DNA of 64,000 nt from Bacteroidota bacterium (GTDB lineage Bacteria; Bacteroidota; Bacteroidia; Flavobacteriales; Flavobacteriaceae), in contig JAFDZC010000012.1 in NCBI GenBank assembly GCA_018267095.1, forward strand, positions 37,494 through 101,493. Reading direction: 5' to 3'. A program made the position numbers and the translations under genes. The notes beneath the pieces are model-generated. The model was not told the DNA's origin. It did not search any database and saw only the letters and a program-made list of their open reading frames with translations. Positions 17,264-26,238 of the stretch are shown piece by piece (positions within the stretch are counted from its first letter, which is position 1; each line of letters begins with the position of its first letter).

Positions 17264-19138
17264 CTAATTTTTCTTGGCGATTAATTCATTGCGGCTAACC
17301 CGTTCGTTAAAAGATTGAATGTAAGCTTTGATAAAACGCTCCATTTGCGCTTTTAGTTTGGGCTCGCGCTGTAATAAATTGTCTTTAAACAATGAATCGT
17401 TTTTAAAATTATACAAGCCCAATGATTTATTGCCGTCAAAAGCCAGATAATAATCGCCGCTGATATAGTTGTATACATTATCTACATAAGATACAACAAA
17501 ATCCTTGTTCGAGCGATATGATTTTCCGTAGGTAACTACCGTATCACTGATGTTGAGTTCATCTAACAAACTCGGAAGAATGTCTATTTGCTGAAAATTC
17601 TTTTCGTTCACAGCTTGAAAATCCGGTCGCGATGGGTCAATCATCAAAATTGGAATTCTAAATTTACCCACATTGGTGGTGTATTTACCTTTGCCTGAAG
17701 ACGAAGTGTGATCTGCTGTGAGCACAAACAAAGTATTTGTGTACCAATCTTGTTTTTGCGCCTTTTTAAAAAATTGACGCAAAGCGTAATCAGTATAGGC
17801 AACACTTTCGTGAATTTCGGTGCTGCCTTTTGGGAATTTACCTTTATATTTTTCGGGAATGGTATACGGAATGTGTGATGATATGGTAAAGATGGAACTA
17901 AAGAACGGTCTTTTGAACGTGCCTATTTTGTCACAGAAAAATTGCATAAATTCTTCGTCAAAAATGCCCCAAGAACCGTCAAAAGCATCGTCTTTCGGAT
18001 ATTGATCTTTGCCAAAATAAGCATCAAATCCGGCTACGCGACAGTATTGATCGAAGTTTTGGCTTCCGTTAAAGGCACCGTGAAAAAAGCTGGTGTAATA
18101 CCCATTTTTCTTGAGAATTTTGGGCAAACCATACACTTCATTGAGCGCGTAAGCCGATGATATTAAAGGCGAATTCATCAAACTCGGAACACTTGACATC
18201 GTTGACGGAACCGCATCAATAGAGACTTTTCCGTTGGCAAAACCATTCTTAAAATAGTATGATTTAGTAATCAATGAATCCAAAAAAGGTGTTTGCCCGA
18301 TGTGAATGTTCTCATCGCCAAAACTTTCTAATATGATGATGACCAGATTTTTTTTGTTCGGATTTCCTTTGGCAGGATGAAATAAAACCGGATTGAAGAT
18401 TTTATTGAGTTCTTCTTGACTGAAATATTTGGGGTCAGTAAGCGTTTCTTTGCTACCCAAGGTTTTAAGAATACTGTAAGGCGTATTGAGCACCACGGCC
18501 GTATTGCCAATTGATGTATAATTCACTGCATCAACAATGCGAATGGGCTTTGAATTGATTCCGCCACGTGCCATTAAAAAGCAAATGCCCAAGCCTGTAA
18601 TCATGACAGATGATTGTTTGACAATGATTGATGGTTTGTATTCTATTTTCTCGGCGTCAAATTTTGCATTGCCCAAAAGCTTCCAAAGCACCGCTGAAAA
18701 AATGATAAATCCCAGCGGTAAATACCAATAATTCATCAAAAACATCGGAATCAAGCCGCCAATTTCGTGTTCCATTCCCTTGGCGGTAATCAGCCCGAAT
18801 GAACTGCGTCTGCCGGTGAATTTAAAATATTCAAAATCGACAAAATTCGTTGCTAGAAAAATTAAGTTGACCGTAAAAAAAGCAATCTTCAAGCCTTTTT
18901 GATATCCCTTTTGGTATTGAAACGAACCCGGCAGCAAATGCAACAATACAAACAGCAAATTGGTAAATCCAATCGCAGATAAATCAAACACAGCACCGCC
19001 TAAAAAACTATTGGCATCAATATTCGGAAAGAAACTTTTATTAAAAGCAATAAATACTATGCGACACAGCTGGTAGGCCAAAAAAATCACGAAGATTCTT
19101 CGACTTAATAATTTTACTAAACTGTAATATTGACTCAT
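17264..19138 (-). CDS. LTA synthase-family sulfatase-fold membrane transferase
   Basis: Inner-membrane protein of 624 residues: about five N-terminal helices (up to about residue 185), then an LtaS/MdoB-like periplasmic domain beginning near VIIILESFGDENI. The catalytic-threonine region is probably IDAVPSTMSSVPSLM; ITSDH-type metal residues are seen as LTADHTSSSGKG, and the SSHIPYTIPEKY stretch is typical of LTA synthase family proteins. In a Gram-negative the expected job is to transfer phosphoglycerol or phosphoethanolamine from phospholipid to a glycan or lipid A. It is co-transcribed with the GT9-GT2 gene (2-base gap), pointing to LPS or another envelope glycan as acceptor. Confidence 0.82.
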   Translation of the reverse strand: MSQYYSLVKLLSRRIFVIFLAYQLCRIVFIAFNKSFFPNIDANSFLGGAVFDLSAIGFTNLLFVLLHLLPGSFQYQKGYQKGLKIAFFTVNLIFLATNFVDFEYFKFTGRRSSFGLITAKGMEHEIGGLIPMFLMNYWYLPLGFIIFSAVLWKLLGNAKFDAEKIEYKPSIIVKQSSVMITGLGICFLMARGGINSKPIRIVDAVNYTSIGNTAVVLNTPYSILKTLGSKETLTDPKYFSQEELNKIFNPVLFHPAKGNPNKKNLVIIILESFGDENIHIGQTPFLDSLITKSYYFKNGFANGKVSIDAVPSTMSSVPSLMNSPLISSAYALNEVYGLPKILKKNGYYTSFFHGAFNGSQNFDQYCRVAGFDAYFGKDQYPKDDAFDGSWGIFDEEFMQFFCDKIGTFKRPFFSSIFTISSHIPYTIPEKYKGKFPKGSTEIHESVAYTDYALRQFFKKAQKQDWYTNTLFVLTADHTSSSGKGKYTTNVGKFRIPILMIDPSRPDFQAVNEKNFQQIDILPSLLDELNISDTVVTYGKSYRSNKDFVVSYVDNVYNYISGDYYLAFDGNKSLGLYNFKNDSLFKDNLLQREPKLKAQMERFIKAYIQSFNERVSRNELIAKKN

Positions 19139-19155
19139 CCGAACTTGGTTGTCAT

Positions 19156-19971
19156 TTAGACTGCTACATCGTATTCGCGCAAAGCGTTGTTGAGCGAAGT
19201 TTTTAGATCGGTAGATGGCTTGCGTTTGCCGATAATCAGCGCACAGGGAACTTGGTATTCGCCGGCTGCAAATTTTTTGGTATAACTTCCGGGAATCACT
19301 ACCGATCTTGCCGGAACAATTCCTTTCATTTCGATTGGAGTATCGCCGGTTACGTCAATGATTTTGGTAGAAGCGGTCAGGCAAACATTCGCGCCCAATA
19401 CGGCTTCGGTTTCAACGCGAACGCCTTCAACCACAATACAACGCGAACCAATAAAAGCATGATCTTCAATAATCACCGGTGCGGCTTGTAACGGCTCTAA
19501 AACGCCGCCAATGCCAACACCACCGCTCAAGTGCACGTTTCTGCCTATTTGCGCACAACTGCCCACCGTGGCCCAAGTATCCACCATGGTTCCTTCATCT
19601 ACATAAGCGCCGATGTTTACATAACTTGGCATGAGAATTACACCTTTGGATATATAAGCGCCATGTCGCGCTACCGCATGCGGAACTACGCGAATGCCTT
19701 TTTCGGCATAACCTCGTTTGAGGGGAATTTTATCATGGTATTCAAAAATGCCCACTTCGTGCGTTTCCATTTTTTGAATCGGGAAATACATTACGACTGC
19801 TTTTTTTATCCATTCGTTGATTTGCCATCCGTTTGCGGTAGGTTCAGCCACGCGCAAAGTTCCGGAATCGAGTAAATCAATGACTTCTCTAATGGCGTTT
19901 GTGGTGGTTGAATGTTGGAGTAAATCGCGGTTGTCCCAGGCCGATTCGATAATTTGACGCAATGCTTCCAT
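19156..19971 (-). CDS. dapD: 2,3,4,5-tetrahydropyridine-2,6-dicarboxylate N-succinyltransferase
   Basis: Succinylates tetrahydrodipicolinate in the succinylase branch of lysine/meso-diaminopimelate synthesis, feeding peptidoglycan. The 271-residue protein has the helical N-terminal part and then a left-handed beta-helix of hexapeptide repeats (GVILMPSYVNIGAYVDEGTM, GRNVHLSGGVGIGGVLEP, IIEDHAFIGSRCIVVEGV). Length and these segments match DapD closely. The start ATG at 19971 opens MEALRQIIESAWDNR, as in family members. It lies 17 bases upstream of the LTA-synthase-like gene on the same strand, so it could be co-transcribed with it. Confidence 0.95.
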   Translation of the reverse strand: MEALRQIIESAWDNRDLLQHSTTTNAIREVIDLLDSGTLRVAEPTANGWQINEWIKKAVVMYFPIQKMETHEVGIFEYHDKIPLKRGYAEKGIRVVPHAVARHGAYISKGVILMPSYVNIGAYVDEGTMVDTWATVGSCAQIGRNVHLSGGVGIGGVLEPLQAAPVIIEDHAFIGSRCIVVEGVRVETEAVLGANVCLTASTKIIDVTGDTPIEMKGIVPARSVVIPGSYTKKFAAGEYQVPCALIIGKRKPSTDLKTSLNNALREYDVAV

Positions 19972-20051
19972 GAATACAGATTTTGCACAAATATAGCGGC
20001 AATTTTTAAAAAGAAAAACCGGTAAAATTAAAAAGCTGTAAAGTTGAAGGT

Positions 20052-20438
20052 TTATTCAGAATCTGCCAAAGTTGAAGTGGCCGCAGCGTGCTGAAAATTA
20101 ATTAAGAACCTTTTGGTTTTGGCGTACAAATACATTTTTATGTTGTCAAACAACATTACGGTTATTGGATTTGATTTCTCGTCTTTACACAAATAAATAG
20201 TTCCTTTATCGGGCAAATCAGTTTTAGAAATCACCGTTAAATGATAGGGTTGATCAGCTTGAAGTTTGATTTCGCTGTCGGTGAATTCTGCTCGTTGCGG
20301 GGCAATGGTTTGAATGTTTCCCCATTGTTGCACTTCGTTGCGCGACTGTATTTGATTGTAAGTGAATACTTTGCACTGAGCTATACTGCTCAACGAAAGT
20401 AAAAATAAACAGAGGGGCAACAATTGTTTAAGCTTCAT
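20052..20438 (-). CDS. Small secreted protein of unknown function
   Basis: A 128-residue protein I do not recognise. Residues 1-20 (MKLKQLLPLCLFLLSLSSIA) form a signal peptide, with cleavage probable around SIAQC; the following cysteine could make it a lipoprotein, but the lipobox is not convincing. The mature part contains a likely beta-rich segment and two further cysteine-free halves, with a single CKDEK cysteine. It stands alone between dapD (80 bases) and the divergent ruvX gene. No catalytic motif is seen. Confidence 0.6.
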   Translation of the reverse strand: MKLKQLLPLCLFLLSLSSIAQCKVFTYNQIQSRNEVQQWGNIQTIAPQRAEFTDSEIKLQADQPYHLTVISKTDLPDKGTIYLCKDEKSNPITVMLFDNIKMYLYAKTKRFLINFQHAAATSTLADSE

Positions 20439-20574
20439 TTAAAATGATTTGGTAGCGCAATTAACTCAAAAATTTGATTAGCAACGCCGCAAATAAAAAC
20501 AATATTTTAACAACTGTCAACAATTTTCTGTTGATAACTTTAATTTTTTTGTAGGCTGACTTTTTTTCAAGCTG

Positions 20575-20582
20575 TATCTTTG
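20575..20582 (+). promoter_or_regulatory. Putative -7 element of ruvX
   Basis: TATCTTTG matches TAnnTTTG and lies 19 bases before the ruvX ATG. The nearest upstream TTG (20549-20551) is 23 bases away, slightly beyond the usual spacing. Confidence 0.5.
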
Positions 20583-20601
20583 GGTTATAAAACTGAAAAG
20601 T

Positions 20602-21018
20602 ATGCCCAGAATTTTAGCCATTGATTATGGACAAAAACGCACCGGATTGGCTGTGACCGATGAATTGCAAATTATCGCTTCAGGCTTGACCACCGTGGCT
20701 ACTTCTGAGCTTATGATTTTTTTGGAAAATTACTTTAAACAAGAGCTGGTTTCTAAAATTCTCATTGGTGAGCCCAAACAAATGAACGGGCTTCCGTCGC
20801 AAAGCGCTGAAATGATTGAAAAGTTTGTAGCTGATTTTAAATTGAAATTCCCCGAAAAAGATGTTGCCCGAGTTGATGAACGCTTTACTTCAAAACTCGC
20901 TTTCCAGTCGATGATTGACGGTGGTTTGTCAAAAAAGCAACGTCAAAATAAAGCGCTCATAGATGAAATTTCGGCGACCATTATGTTGCAAGATTACCTC
21001 ACGCGCAAGATGATTTAG
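20602..21018 (+). CDS. ruvX: Putative pre-16S rRNA nuclease / Holliday junction resolvase-like (YqgF)
   Basis: RNase H-fold nuclease of 138 residues. Conserved acidic sites are seen in ILAIDYGQKRTGLAV (catalytic Asp at 7), ILIGEPKQMNG (Glu), and the C-terminal DEISATIMLQDYL (Asp). VDERFTS is the other family motif. The E. coli relative is required for 16S rRNA 5' end processing, while the resolvase name comes from fold similarity. It precedes def by 93 bases and is probably read from its own promoter. Confidence 0.93.
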   Translation: MPRILAIDYGQKRTGLAVTDELQIIASGLTTVATSELMIFLENYFKQELVSKILIGEPKQMNGLPSQSAEMIEKFVADFKLKFPEKDVARVDERFTSKLAFQSMIDGGLSKKQRQNKALIDEISATIMLQDYLTRKMI

Positions 21019-21111
21019 CCGCTCATTAAAAAAATACTAATTCTTACTTCTAAAAAGCCGTATGTGTATTTTTTGATTATTTTTGCGGCACTTTTTAGTG
21101 ATTAAAAACAG

Positions 21112-21699
21112 ATGATATTATCAATTGTAGGATATGGCGATCCGGTGCTGCGCAAAGTCTGCGAGCCGATTGCTGTTGATTATCCCGAATTAAAAGAAAC
21201 CATTGACAGCATGTACGAAACCATGTACAATGCTTATGGTGTGGGTTTGGCTGCTCCGCAAGTGGGCTTGCCGATTCGCCTTTTTGTGGTGGATACGGCT
21301 CCGTTTGGCGAAGACGAAGATTTATCCACCGATGAACAAAAGCAACTCAAAACCTTTAGACGTACCTTTATCAATGCCCAAATTTTAAAAGAAGAAGGCG
21401 AGGAGTGGGGTTTCAACGAAGGTTGTTTGAGTATTCCTGAAGTGCGTGAAGATGTTTACCGTCACGAGCGCATTACCATTGAATACGACGATGAAAACTT
21501 CAACCGAAAAACTGAAGTGTTCGAAGGTTTGATTGCCCGCGTGATTCAACATGAGTACGATCATATTGAAGGAATTTTGTTTACCGATCGCATCTCGACC
21601 CTCAAAAAACAACTCATTAAAAAGAAACTTCAAAACATCATGGAAGGAAAAACCCGTCCGGATTACAAAATGAAGTTCGCCGCCAAAAAAGGCCGATAA
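21112..21699 (+). CDS. def: Peptide deformylase
   Basis: Removes the formyl group from N-terminal formylmethionine of nascent proteins. All three family motifs are present: GVGLAAPQVGL near residues 43-53, EGCLSIPEV (metal-ligand Cys), and QHEYDHIEG with the HExxH metal site. Length 195 is normal for Bacteroidota. The reading frame has a possible -7 element, TATTTTTG at 21078-21085, 26 bases before the ATG. The DUF5606 gene follows after 33 bases on the same strand and probably shares transcription. Confidence 0.96.
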   Translation: MILSIVGYGDPVLRKVCEPIAVDYPELKETIDSMYETMYNAYGVGLAAPQVGLPIRLFVVDTAPFGEDEDLSTDEQKQLKTFRRTFINAQILKEEGEEWGFNEGCLSIPEVREDVYRHERITIEYDDENFNRKTEVFEGLIARVIQHEYDHIEGILFTDRISTLKKQLIKKKLQNIMEGKTRPDYKMKFAAKKGR

Positions 21700-21732
21700 A
21701 AAAAATTAACCTAAAAGAAATAAAATACCAAA

Positions 21733-22215
21733 ATGAATTTAGAAAGAATACTTGCCATTTCAGGAATGCCCGGCATTTACTCATTGAAATTGCAAACGCG
21801 TACCGGTTTTGTGGCCGAATCGCTCATTGACGGAAAAAAAGTAACGGTCGGCCTCAGAAGCAACGTGAGTTTGTTGTCAGAGATTTCTATGTACACCCAT
21901 GATGGCGAAAAACCATTGGCCGAAGTAATGCGTGCCATTGCGGTGAAAGAAAACGAAGGTCCGGCGATTTCACACAAAGAAGACAACGCCAAATTAGCTG
22001 CTTATTTTTTGAGTGTTGTGCCTGATTACGATGCCGATCGCGTGTATCCGTCTGATATCAAGAAAGTGCTTAACTGGTATAATATTTTACAATCAAAAGG
22101 GTTGGTTTCAAAAGAAGAGCCAACTGCTGAAAAGCAAGCTGAAATAGAAGCGGTCGTTGAAGAAAAAGTGGCCGAAGCCAAAGCAGCCAAAAAGACAAAA
22201 TCCAAAAAAGAATAG
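21733..22215 (+). CDS. DUF5606 family protein
   Basis: Bacteroidota-specific protein of 160 residues whose biochemical role is unknown to me. The conserved N-terminal part, about 1-115, begins LERILAISGMPGIYSLKLQT and contains LRSNVSLLSEISMYT and SDIKKVLNWYNIL. The C-terminal tail, from about 120, is charged and low in complexity (Glu, Ala, Lys), ending KKTKSKKE, which could bind nucleic acid or be disordered. It is usually found next to def and mazG, as here, and is followed by an intrinsic terminator. Confidence 0.85.
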   Translation: MNLERILAISGMPGIYSLKLQTRTGFVAESLIDGKKVTVGLRSNVSLLSEISMYTHDGEKPLAEVMRAIAVKENEGPAISHKEDNAKLAAYFLSVVPDYDADRVYPSDIKKVLNWYNILQSKGLVSKEEPTAEKQAEIEAVVEEKVAEAKAAKKTKSKKE

Positions 22216-22232
22216 TTTTTCAAACCTCTTAT

Positions 22233-22275
22233 AAATCCCGCTGATGAATTTTCTGAGCGGGATTTTTTATTTTTA
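22233..22275 (+). terminator. Intrinsic terminator after the DUF5606 gene
   Basis: Perfect 10-base stem: aaatcccgct at 22233-22242 pairs with agcgggattt at 22256-22265, with a 13-base loop, followed by a T-rich tract to 22275. Confidence 0.85.
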
Positions 22276-22290
22276 CACAAACCATTTGAG

Positions 22291-23064
22291 ATGAATTCCA
22301 GAGCTCAGCAACTACAAGCTTTTGACCGATTGTTAAACATCATGGACGATTTGCGCGCGCAATGCCCGTGGGATAAAAAGCAAACCTTGGAATCTTTGCG
22401 TCATTTGACCATTGAAGAAACCTACGAACTCGGCGATGCGATTCTGAACAACGATTTAAATGAAGTTAAAAAAGAACTTGGCGATTTGTTGTTGCACATT
22501 GTTTTTTATGCCAAAATCGGCAGCGAAACCCAAGATTTTGACATCGCAGATGTATGCAATGAAATCTGTGAAAAACTCATTCACCGCCATCCGCATATTT
22601 ACGGAGATGTTCAGGTAAAAGATGAGGAAGAAGTCAAGCAAAACTGGGAAAAACTCAAACTCAAAGAAGGCAAAAAATCAGTTTTAGAAGGTGTTCCGCA
22701 AGGTTTGCCGGCACTGGTAAAAGCCAGTCGAATTCAAGACAAAGCCAAAGGCGTGGGGTTTGACTGGGAAGAGCCGCATCAGGTTTGGGACAAAGTTCAA
22801 GAAGAACTCAGCGAGTTGCAAGCCGAAGTTGCCGAAGGAAATCATCAGCGCATTGAAGCCGAATTTGGCGATGTTTTGTTCTCAATGATTAACTATGCTC
22901 GGTTTTTAAATGTCAATCCTGAGGATGCCTTGGAACGCACCAATAAAAAATTCATCAAGCGTTTTCAGTATTTAGAATCCAAAGCAGCTGAAATCGGGAA
23001 ACCACTGTCAGAGATGACTTTGGCCGAAATGGATGTTTTCTGGAACGAAGCCAAAAAACTTTAA
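22291..23064 (+). CDS. mazG: Nucleoside triphosphate pyrophosphohydrolase
   Basis: Hydrolyses NTPs and dNTPs to the monophosphate and pyrophosphate, a house-cleaning activity. The 257-residue protein has two MazG domains. The first has IEETYELGDAIL, then KKELGDLLLHIVFYA (the EExxE and ExxD metal-binding pattern) and the RHPHIYGDV segment; the second carries VQEELSELQAEV and EAEFGDVLFSMINYA. Its TAA stop (23062-23064) directly abuts the TTA of the convergent FNR-like regulator, so transcripts of one must run into the other's coding region unless they terminate before the end. Confidence 0.94.
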   Translation: MNSRAQQLQAFDRLLNIMDDLRAQCPWDKKQTLESLRHLTIEETYELGDAILNNDLNEVKKELGDLLLHIVFYAKIGSETQDFDIADVCNEICEKLIHRHPHIYGDVQVKDEEEVKQNWEKLKLKEGKKSVLEGVPQGLPALVKASRIQDKAKGVGFDWEEPHQVWDKVQEELSELQAEVAEGNHQRIEAEFGDVLFSMINYARFLNVNPEDALERTNKKFIKRFQYLESKAAEIGKPLSEMTLAEMDVFWNEAKKL

Positions 23065-23745
23065 TTATTCTGAAGCGCGTTTGAGTCCGTTGCGGTCGAG
23101 TAAGGTTATTTTTTTTCCGCTGATTTCAATGAGTTTACTTTTGTTTAATTCCGACAGCAATCGAATGCAGCTTTCAGTCGCTGTGCCAATCATACCGGCT
23201 AACTCCTCGCGAGAAACGTGCAATCTGAGCGAACCATCCGGATTTTTACCAAAAGTACTTTCTAAATACAAAAGCGTTTCAGCCAATCTTTCCTTGACAT
23301 TTTTTTGCGCCATCGAAACCATGTGATCGTCGGCTTCTTTGAGATCGCCACAAATGGTGCGCATCACATTCATCGAAAATTGGTTGTTCTGATTAAAAAA
23401 CGACAAAACTTCACTTTTCGGAATAAAACACACTTCCATATCTTCCATAGCCACTGCGGATAAATTCGCAGGCTCTTCGCTGATCATTGAACGCTGACCC
23501 AATAATTCACCGGGCTTGACCAATTTGACGATTTGATCTTTGCCGTTGGTGCTGAGTTTGGTGAGTTTGCAAACGCCGTCTTTGACGCAATAAATGCCGT
23601 TGACATTCTCGCCTTCTTCAAAAATAGGCTCACCTTTTTTAATCGTGTACGAAGTTTTGCAATTGGCCATGTGAAGGAGTTCATCCTTTGAAAGCGCTTT
23701 GAACGAGCTGAATTCTCGCACGATACATTGTTCGCATTTACTCAT
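23065..23745 (-). CDS. Crp/Fnr-family transcriptional regulator, FNR-like
   Basis: Predicted oxygen- or redox-responsive activator of 226 residues. The N-terminus, MSKCEQCIVREF, has cysteines 4 and 7, and others occur at 29, 53, 59, 106 and 132, compatible with an Fe-S cluster as in FNR, although the ligands cannot be fixed. A cyclic-nucleotide-fold sensor (about 20-150) is followed by a winged helix; the recognition helix contains TESCIRLLSEL, keeping the Glu and Arg that read TGA in FNR/CRP sites but with Ile in place of FNR's Ser. I use the ATG at 23745; the frame extends to a TTG at 23772 whose residues do not fit. Divergent from ccoI, it is the likely reader of the three boxes noted below. 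Confidence 0.88.
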   Translation of the reverse strand: MSKCEQCIVREFSSFKALSKDELLHMANCKTSYTIKKGEPIFEEGENVNGIYCVKDGVCKLTKLSTNGKDQIVKLVKPGELLGQRSMISEEPANLSAVAMEDMEVCFIPKSEVLSFFNQNNQFSMNVMRTICGDLKEADDHMVSMAQKNVKERLAETLLYLESTFGKNPDGSLRLHVSREELAGMIGTATESCIRLLSELNKSKLIEISGKKITLLDRNGLKRASE

Positions 23746-23769
23746 GTGGGTATTGATTTGTTGAGGCTT

Positions 23770-23777
23770 CAAATTTA
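23770..23777 (-). promoter_or_regulatory. Putative -7 element of the FNR-like regulator gene
   Basis: TAAATTTG on the minus strand matches TAnnTTTG, 24 bases ahead of the ATG at 23745. The palindrome at 23787-23800 is centred 23.5 bases upstream of its final G, inside the -33/-7 spacer, a position that favours autorepression. Confidence 0.55.
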
Positions 23778-23786
23778 AACATTAAT

Positions 23787-23800
23787 ATGACAAAAATCAT
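23787..23800. promoter_or_regulatory. FNR-like operator, regulator/ccoI divergent promoter
   Basis: ATGACAAAAATCAT is an imperfect palindrome (ATGAC-N4-ATCAT). Its centre, 23793.5, lies 36.5 bases upstream of the last G of the putative ccoI -7 element (TAATTTG, 23824-23830, one base short of TAnnTTTG). The ccoI ATG follows at 23854. The same spacing is seen at two other promoters. Confidence 0.72.
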
Positions 23801-23853
23801 ATTTTGTTTTGAACAACCGACGGTAATTTGTATCAGGTAAAATTGAGCAAATT

Positions 23854-26232
23854 ATGGACACCAACCAATGTTTCCACTGCGGGTTGGATGTGGTTGAATC
23901 AGACACAATTCATTTTGACAGCAAGACTTTTTGTTGCGCAGGATGCAAAACTGTGTATGAAATTTTCAGTTCCAACGGCATGGACTGTTACTACGATTTT
24001 CAACAATCGCCCGGCGCCACACCCCAAGAAATAAAAGGTAAATACGACTTTTTAGACAACCCCGAAATCGCTGAAAAGCTTCTAGAGTTTAACGAGTCAG
24101 AAACATCCATTGTATCGCTGTATATTCCGCATATTCACTGTAGTTCGTGTATTTGGGTACTCGAAAATCTACAACGACTTCAGAGCGGAATTACCCAATC
24201 GCAGGTAAATTTTCCGCAAAAGAAGGTACGCATCACCTACAAACCCAATTTGGTTTCGCTCAAAGAAATGGTTTTGTTGCTGAGTTCGATTGGCTACGAA
24301 CCTTATATCAGTTTAGAGCAATACGAATCGGGCCAGCACAAAGTCGATCGAAGCCTTACCTATAAATTAGGTGTAGCATTTTTCTGCTTTGGCAATATTA
24401 TGTTGTTGTCGTTTCCGGAATATTTTGAAGTGAGTGAATTTTGGCTTGATCAATACAAAGGATTCTTCAGATGGCTGATATTCGCTTTGGCGTTGCCGAG
24501 CTTTTTGTATTCGGCCAGCGGATATTACCAAGTGGCCTACAAAAGCATGCGCGCCGGATTGCTCAATATTGAAATTCCGATTGCGCTGGGCATCATTGTG
24601 ATGTTTGTGCGCAGTTCGGTCGATATGCTCATGAACTACGGACCGGGCTTTTTTGACAGCATGACTGGACTCGTATTTTTTATGTTGCTGGGCAAAACTT
24701 TTCAGACCAAAACCTACAGCTTTTTGAGTTTTGAGCGCGATTTTAAATCGTATTTCCCGATTGCCGTTTCACGCATCCGCGGAAATCTCGAAGAAAACGT
24801 TGCGGTCTACGACATTGTCAAAGGCGACCGCTTGCTCATTCGCAACCAAGAACTCATTCCGGTGGATGGAATTCTCATCTCGGCCCATGCAGAAATCGAC
24901 TACAGTTTTGTAAGCGGCGAGGCTAATCCGGTGTTCAAACAATCCGGCGATAAAGTATATGCGGGCGGAAAACAAGTAGGCCAAGTCATTGAAATGGAAG
25001 TCTTGCACAGCGTTTCGCAGAGTTATCTCACGCAACTTTGGAGCAACGATGTCTTTCAGAAAAAAGTCACCCAAAAACACAAAAGTATCACCGATACGGT
25101 GAGCCGTTATTTTACGCCGGCTTTGCTTTTGATCTCTTTTATGGGATTCGGTATTTGGATTCCGAGCAATACCAACACTGCATTTAATGTATTCACGGCA
25201 GTGCTCATTGTGGCTTGTCCGTGTGCGCTGGCGCTGACGGCTCCGTTTACATTGGGCAATATGTTGCGCATTTTGGGCAATCAAAAATTCTATCTCAAAA
25301 ACGCTACGGTCATTGAGCAATTGGCCCAGACCGATACGATTGTTTTTGACAAAACCGGAACCATCACGACCAATGCCGGAGCTGCAATTACTTATCAAGG
25401 CGAAGCTCTGTCAGAAGAACAGACTTTGGCTTTGAAAAATATACTGCGCGCGTCGAACCATCCGCTGAGCAGAATGCTCTACAACCATTTGCCAACGGCA
25501 ACACGGATGAGTGTTGCTTTGTTTGAAGAAATTCCCGGGAAAGGTATTGCCGCCAATGTTCAAGGAATGAATTTCAAAGTTGGATCAGCATCGTTTACCG
25601 GAAGCACCGTGACTTCAGAGTTGCATCAGACCGCGGTGCACATTCAAATTGACGATACTTATAAAGGTAAGTTTGTTTTTAATAATCAATATCGTCACGG
25701 TTTGAGTGAATTGTTTGAAAAACTCAGTCAGAAATATACGCTCAAAGTTTTATCGGGTGACAACGAAGGCGAACGCGATGTTTTGCAAAAAATCTTGCCT
25801 GCAGGAACCGAACTGGTTTTTAATCAAACACCGGAACAAAAACTCGAATTTGTGAAGAACCTTCAAAGTCAAGGCGCCAAAGTGATGATGGTCGGTGATG
25901 GACTCAACGACGCCGGCGCACTGGCCCAAAGTAATGTAGGCGTTGCCATTGCTGAAAATGTCAATGTATTCTCGCCGGCGTGTGATGCTATTCTCGATGC
26001 GAGTCAATTTGAAAAACTGTGGTATTTCTTGAAATTATCACACGGATCGATGCGCACCATCATCATGAGTTTTGGATTGTCCTTACTATATAATGTAGTA
26101 GGCTTGTCTTTTGCCTTAACCGGAAATCTCGAGCCTTTGGTAGCGGCCATCATTATGCCGCTGAGCACCATTACCATCGTGAGTTTTGTAACGATGATGA
26201 CCAACTTTTATGCGCGATTTACGCGAAAATAA
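23854..26232 (+). CDS. ccoI: Copper-translocating P-type ATPase for cbb3 oxidase assembly (CcoI/FixI)
   Basis: Membrane ATPase of 792 residues thought to export Cu to the periplasm for the heme-copper centre of cbb3 oxidase. The N-terminus has a cysteine-rich domain (CFHCGLD and FCCAGCKTV), then an HMA metal-binding domain with CSSCIWVLENL. Core P1B motifs: CPCALAL near residue 455, DKTGTIT near 497 (phosphorylated Asp), HPLSRML and GDGLNDAGAL near 680. About eight membrane helices. It is the first gene of the cco operon behind the FNR-like box, and is followed after 67 bases by ccoS, which has its own box. Confidence 0.93.
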   Translation: MDTNQCFHCGLDVVESDTIHFDSKTFCCAGCKTVYEIFSSNGMDCYYDFQQSPGATPQEIKGKYDFLDNPEIAEKLLEFNESETSIVSLYIPHIHCSSCIWVLENLQRLQSGITQSQVNFPQKKVRITYKPNLVSLKEMVLLLSSIGYEPYISLEQYESGQHKVDRSLTYKLGVAFFCFGNIMLLSFPEYFEVSEFWLDQYKGFFRWLIFALALPSFLYSASGYYQVAYKSMRAGLLNIEIPIALGIIVMFVRSSVDMLMNYGPGFFDSMTGLVFFMLLGKTFQTKTYSFLSFERDFKSYFPIAVSRIRGNLEENVAVYDIVKGDRLLIRNQELIPVDGILISAHAEIDYSFVSGEANPVFKQSGDKVYAGGKQVGQVIEMEVLHSVSQSYLTQLWSNDVFQKKVTQKHKSITDTVSRYFTPALLLISFMGFGIWIPSNTNTAFNVFTAVLIVACPCALALTAPFTLGNMLRILGNQKFYLKNATVIEQLAQTDTIVFDKTGTITTNAGAAITYQGEALSEEQTLALKNILRASNHPLSRMLYNHLPTATRMSVALFEEIPGKGIAANVQGMNFKVGSASFTGSTVTSELHQTAVHIQIDDTYKGKFVFNNQYRHGLSELFEKLSQKYTLKVLSGDNEGERDVLQKILPAGTELVFNQTPEQKLEFVKNLQSQGAKVMMVGDGLNDAGALAQSNVGVAIAENVNVFSPACDAILDASQFEKLWYFLKLSHGSMRTIIMSFGLSLLYNVVGLSFALTGNLEPLVAAIIMPLSTITIVSFVTMMTNFYARFTRK

Positions 26233-26238
26233 CCCAGC

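Noticed and set aside
24769-25398. Long minus-strand open frame (209 codons) inside ccoI
   Set aside because: It is antisense to a well conserved ATPase with intact motifs and has no recognisable domain.
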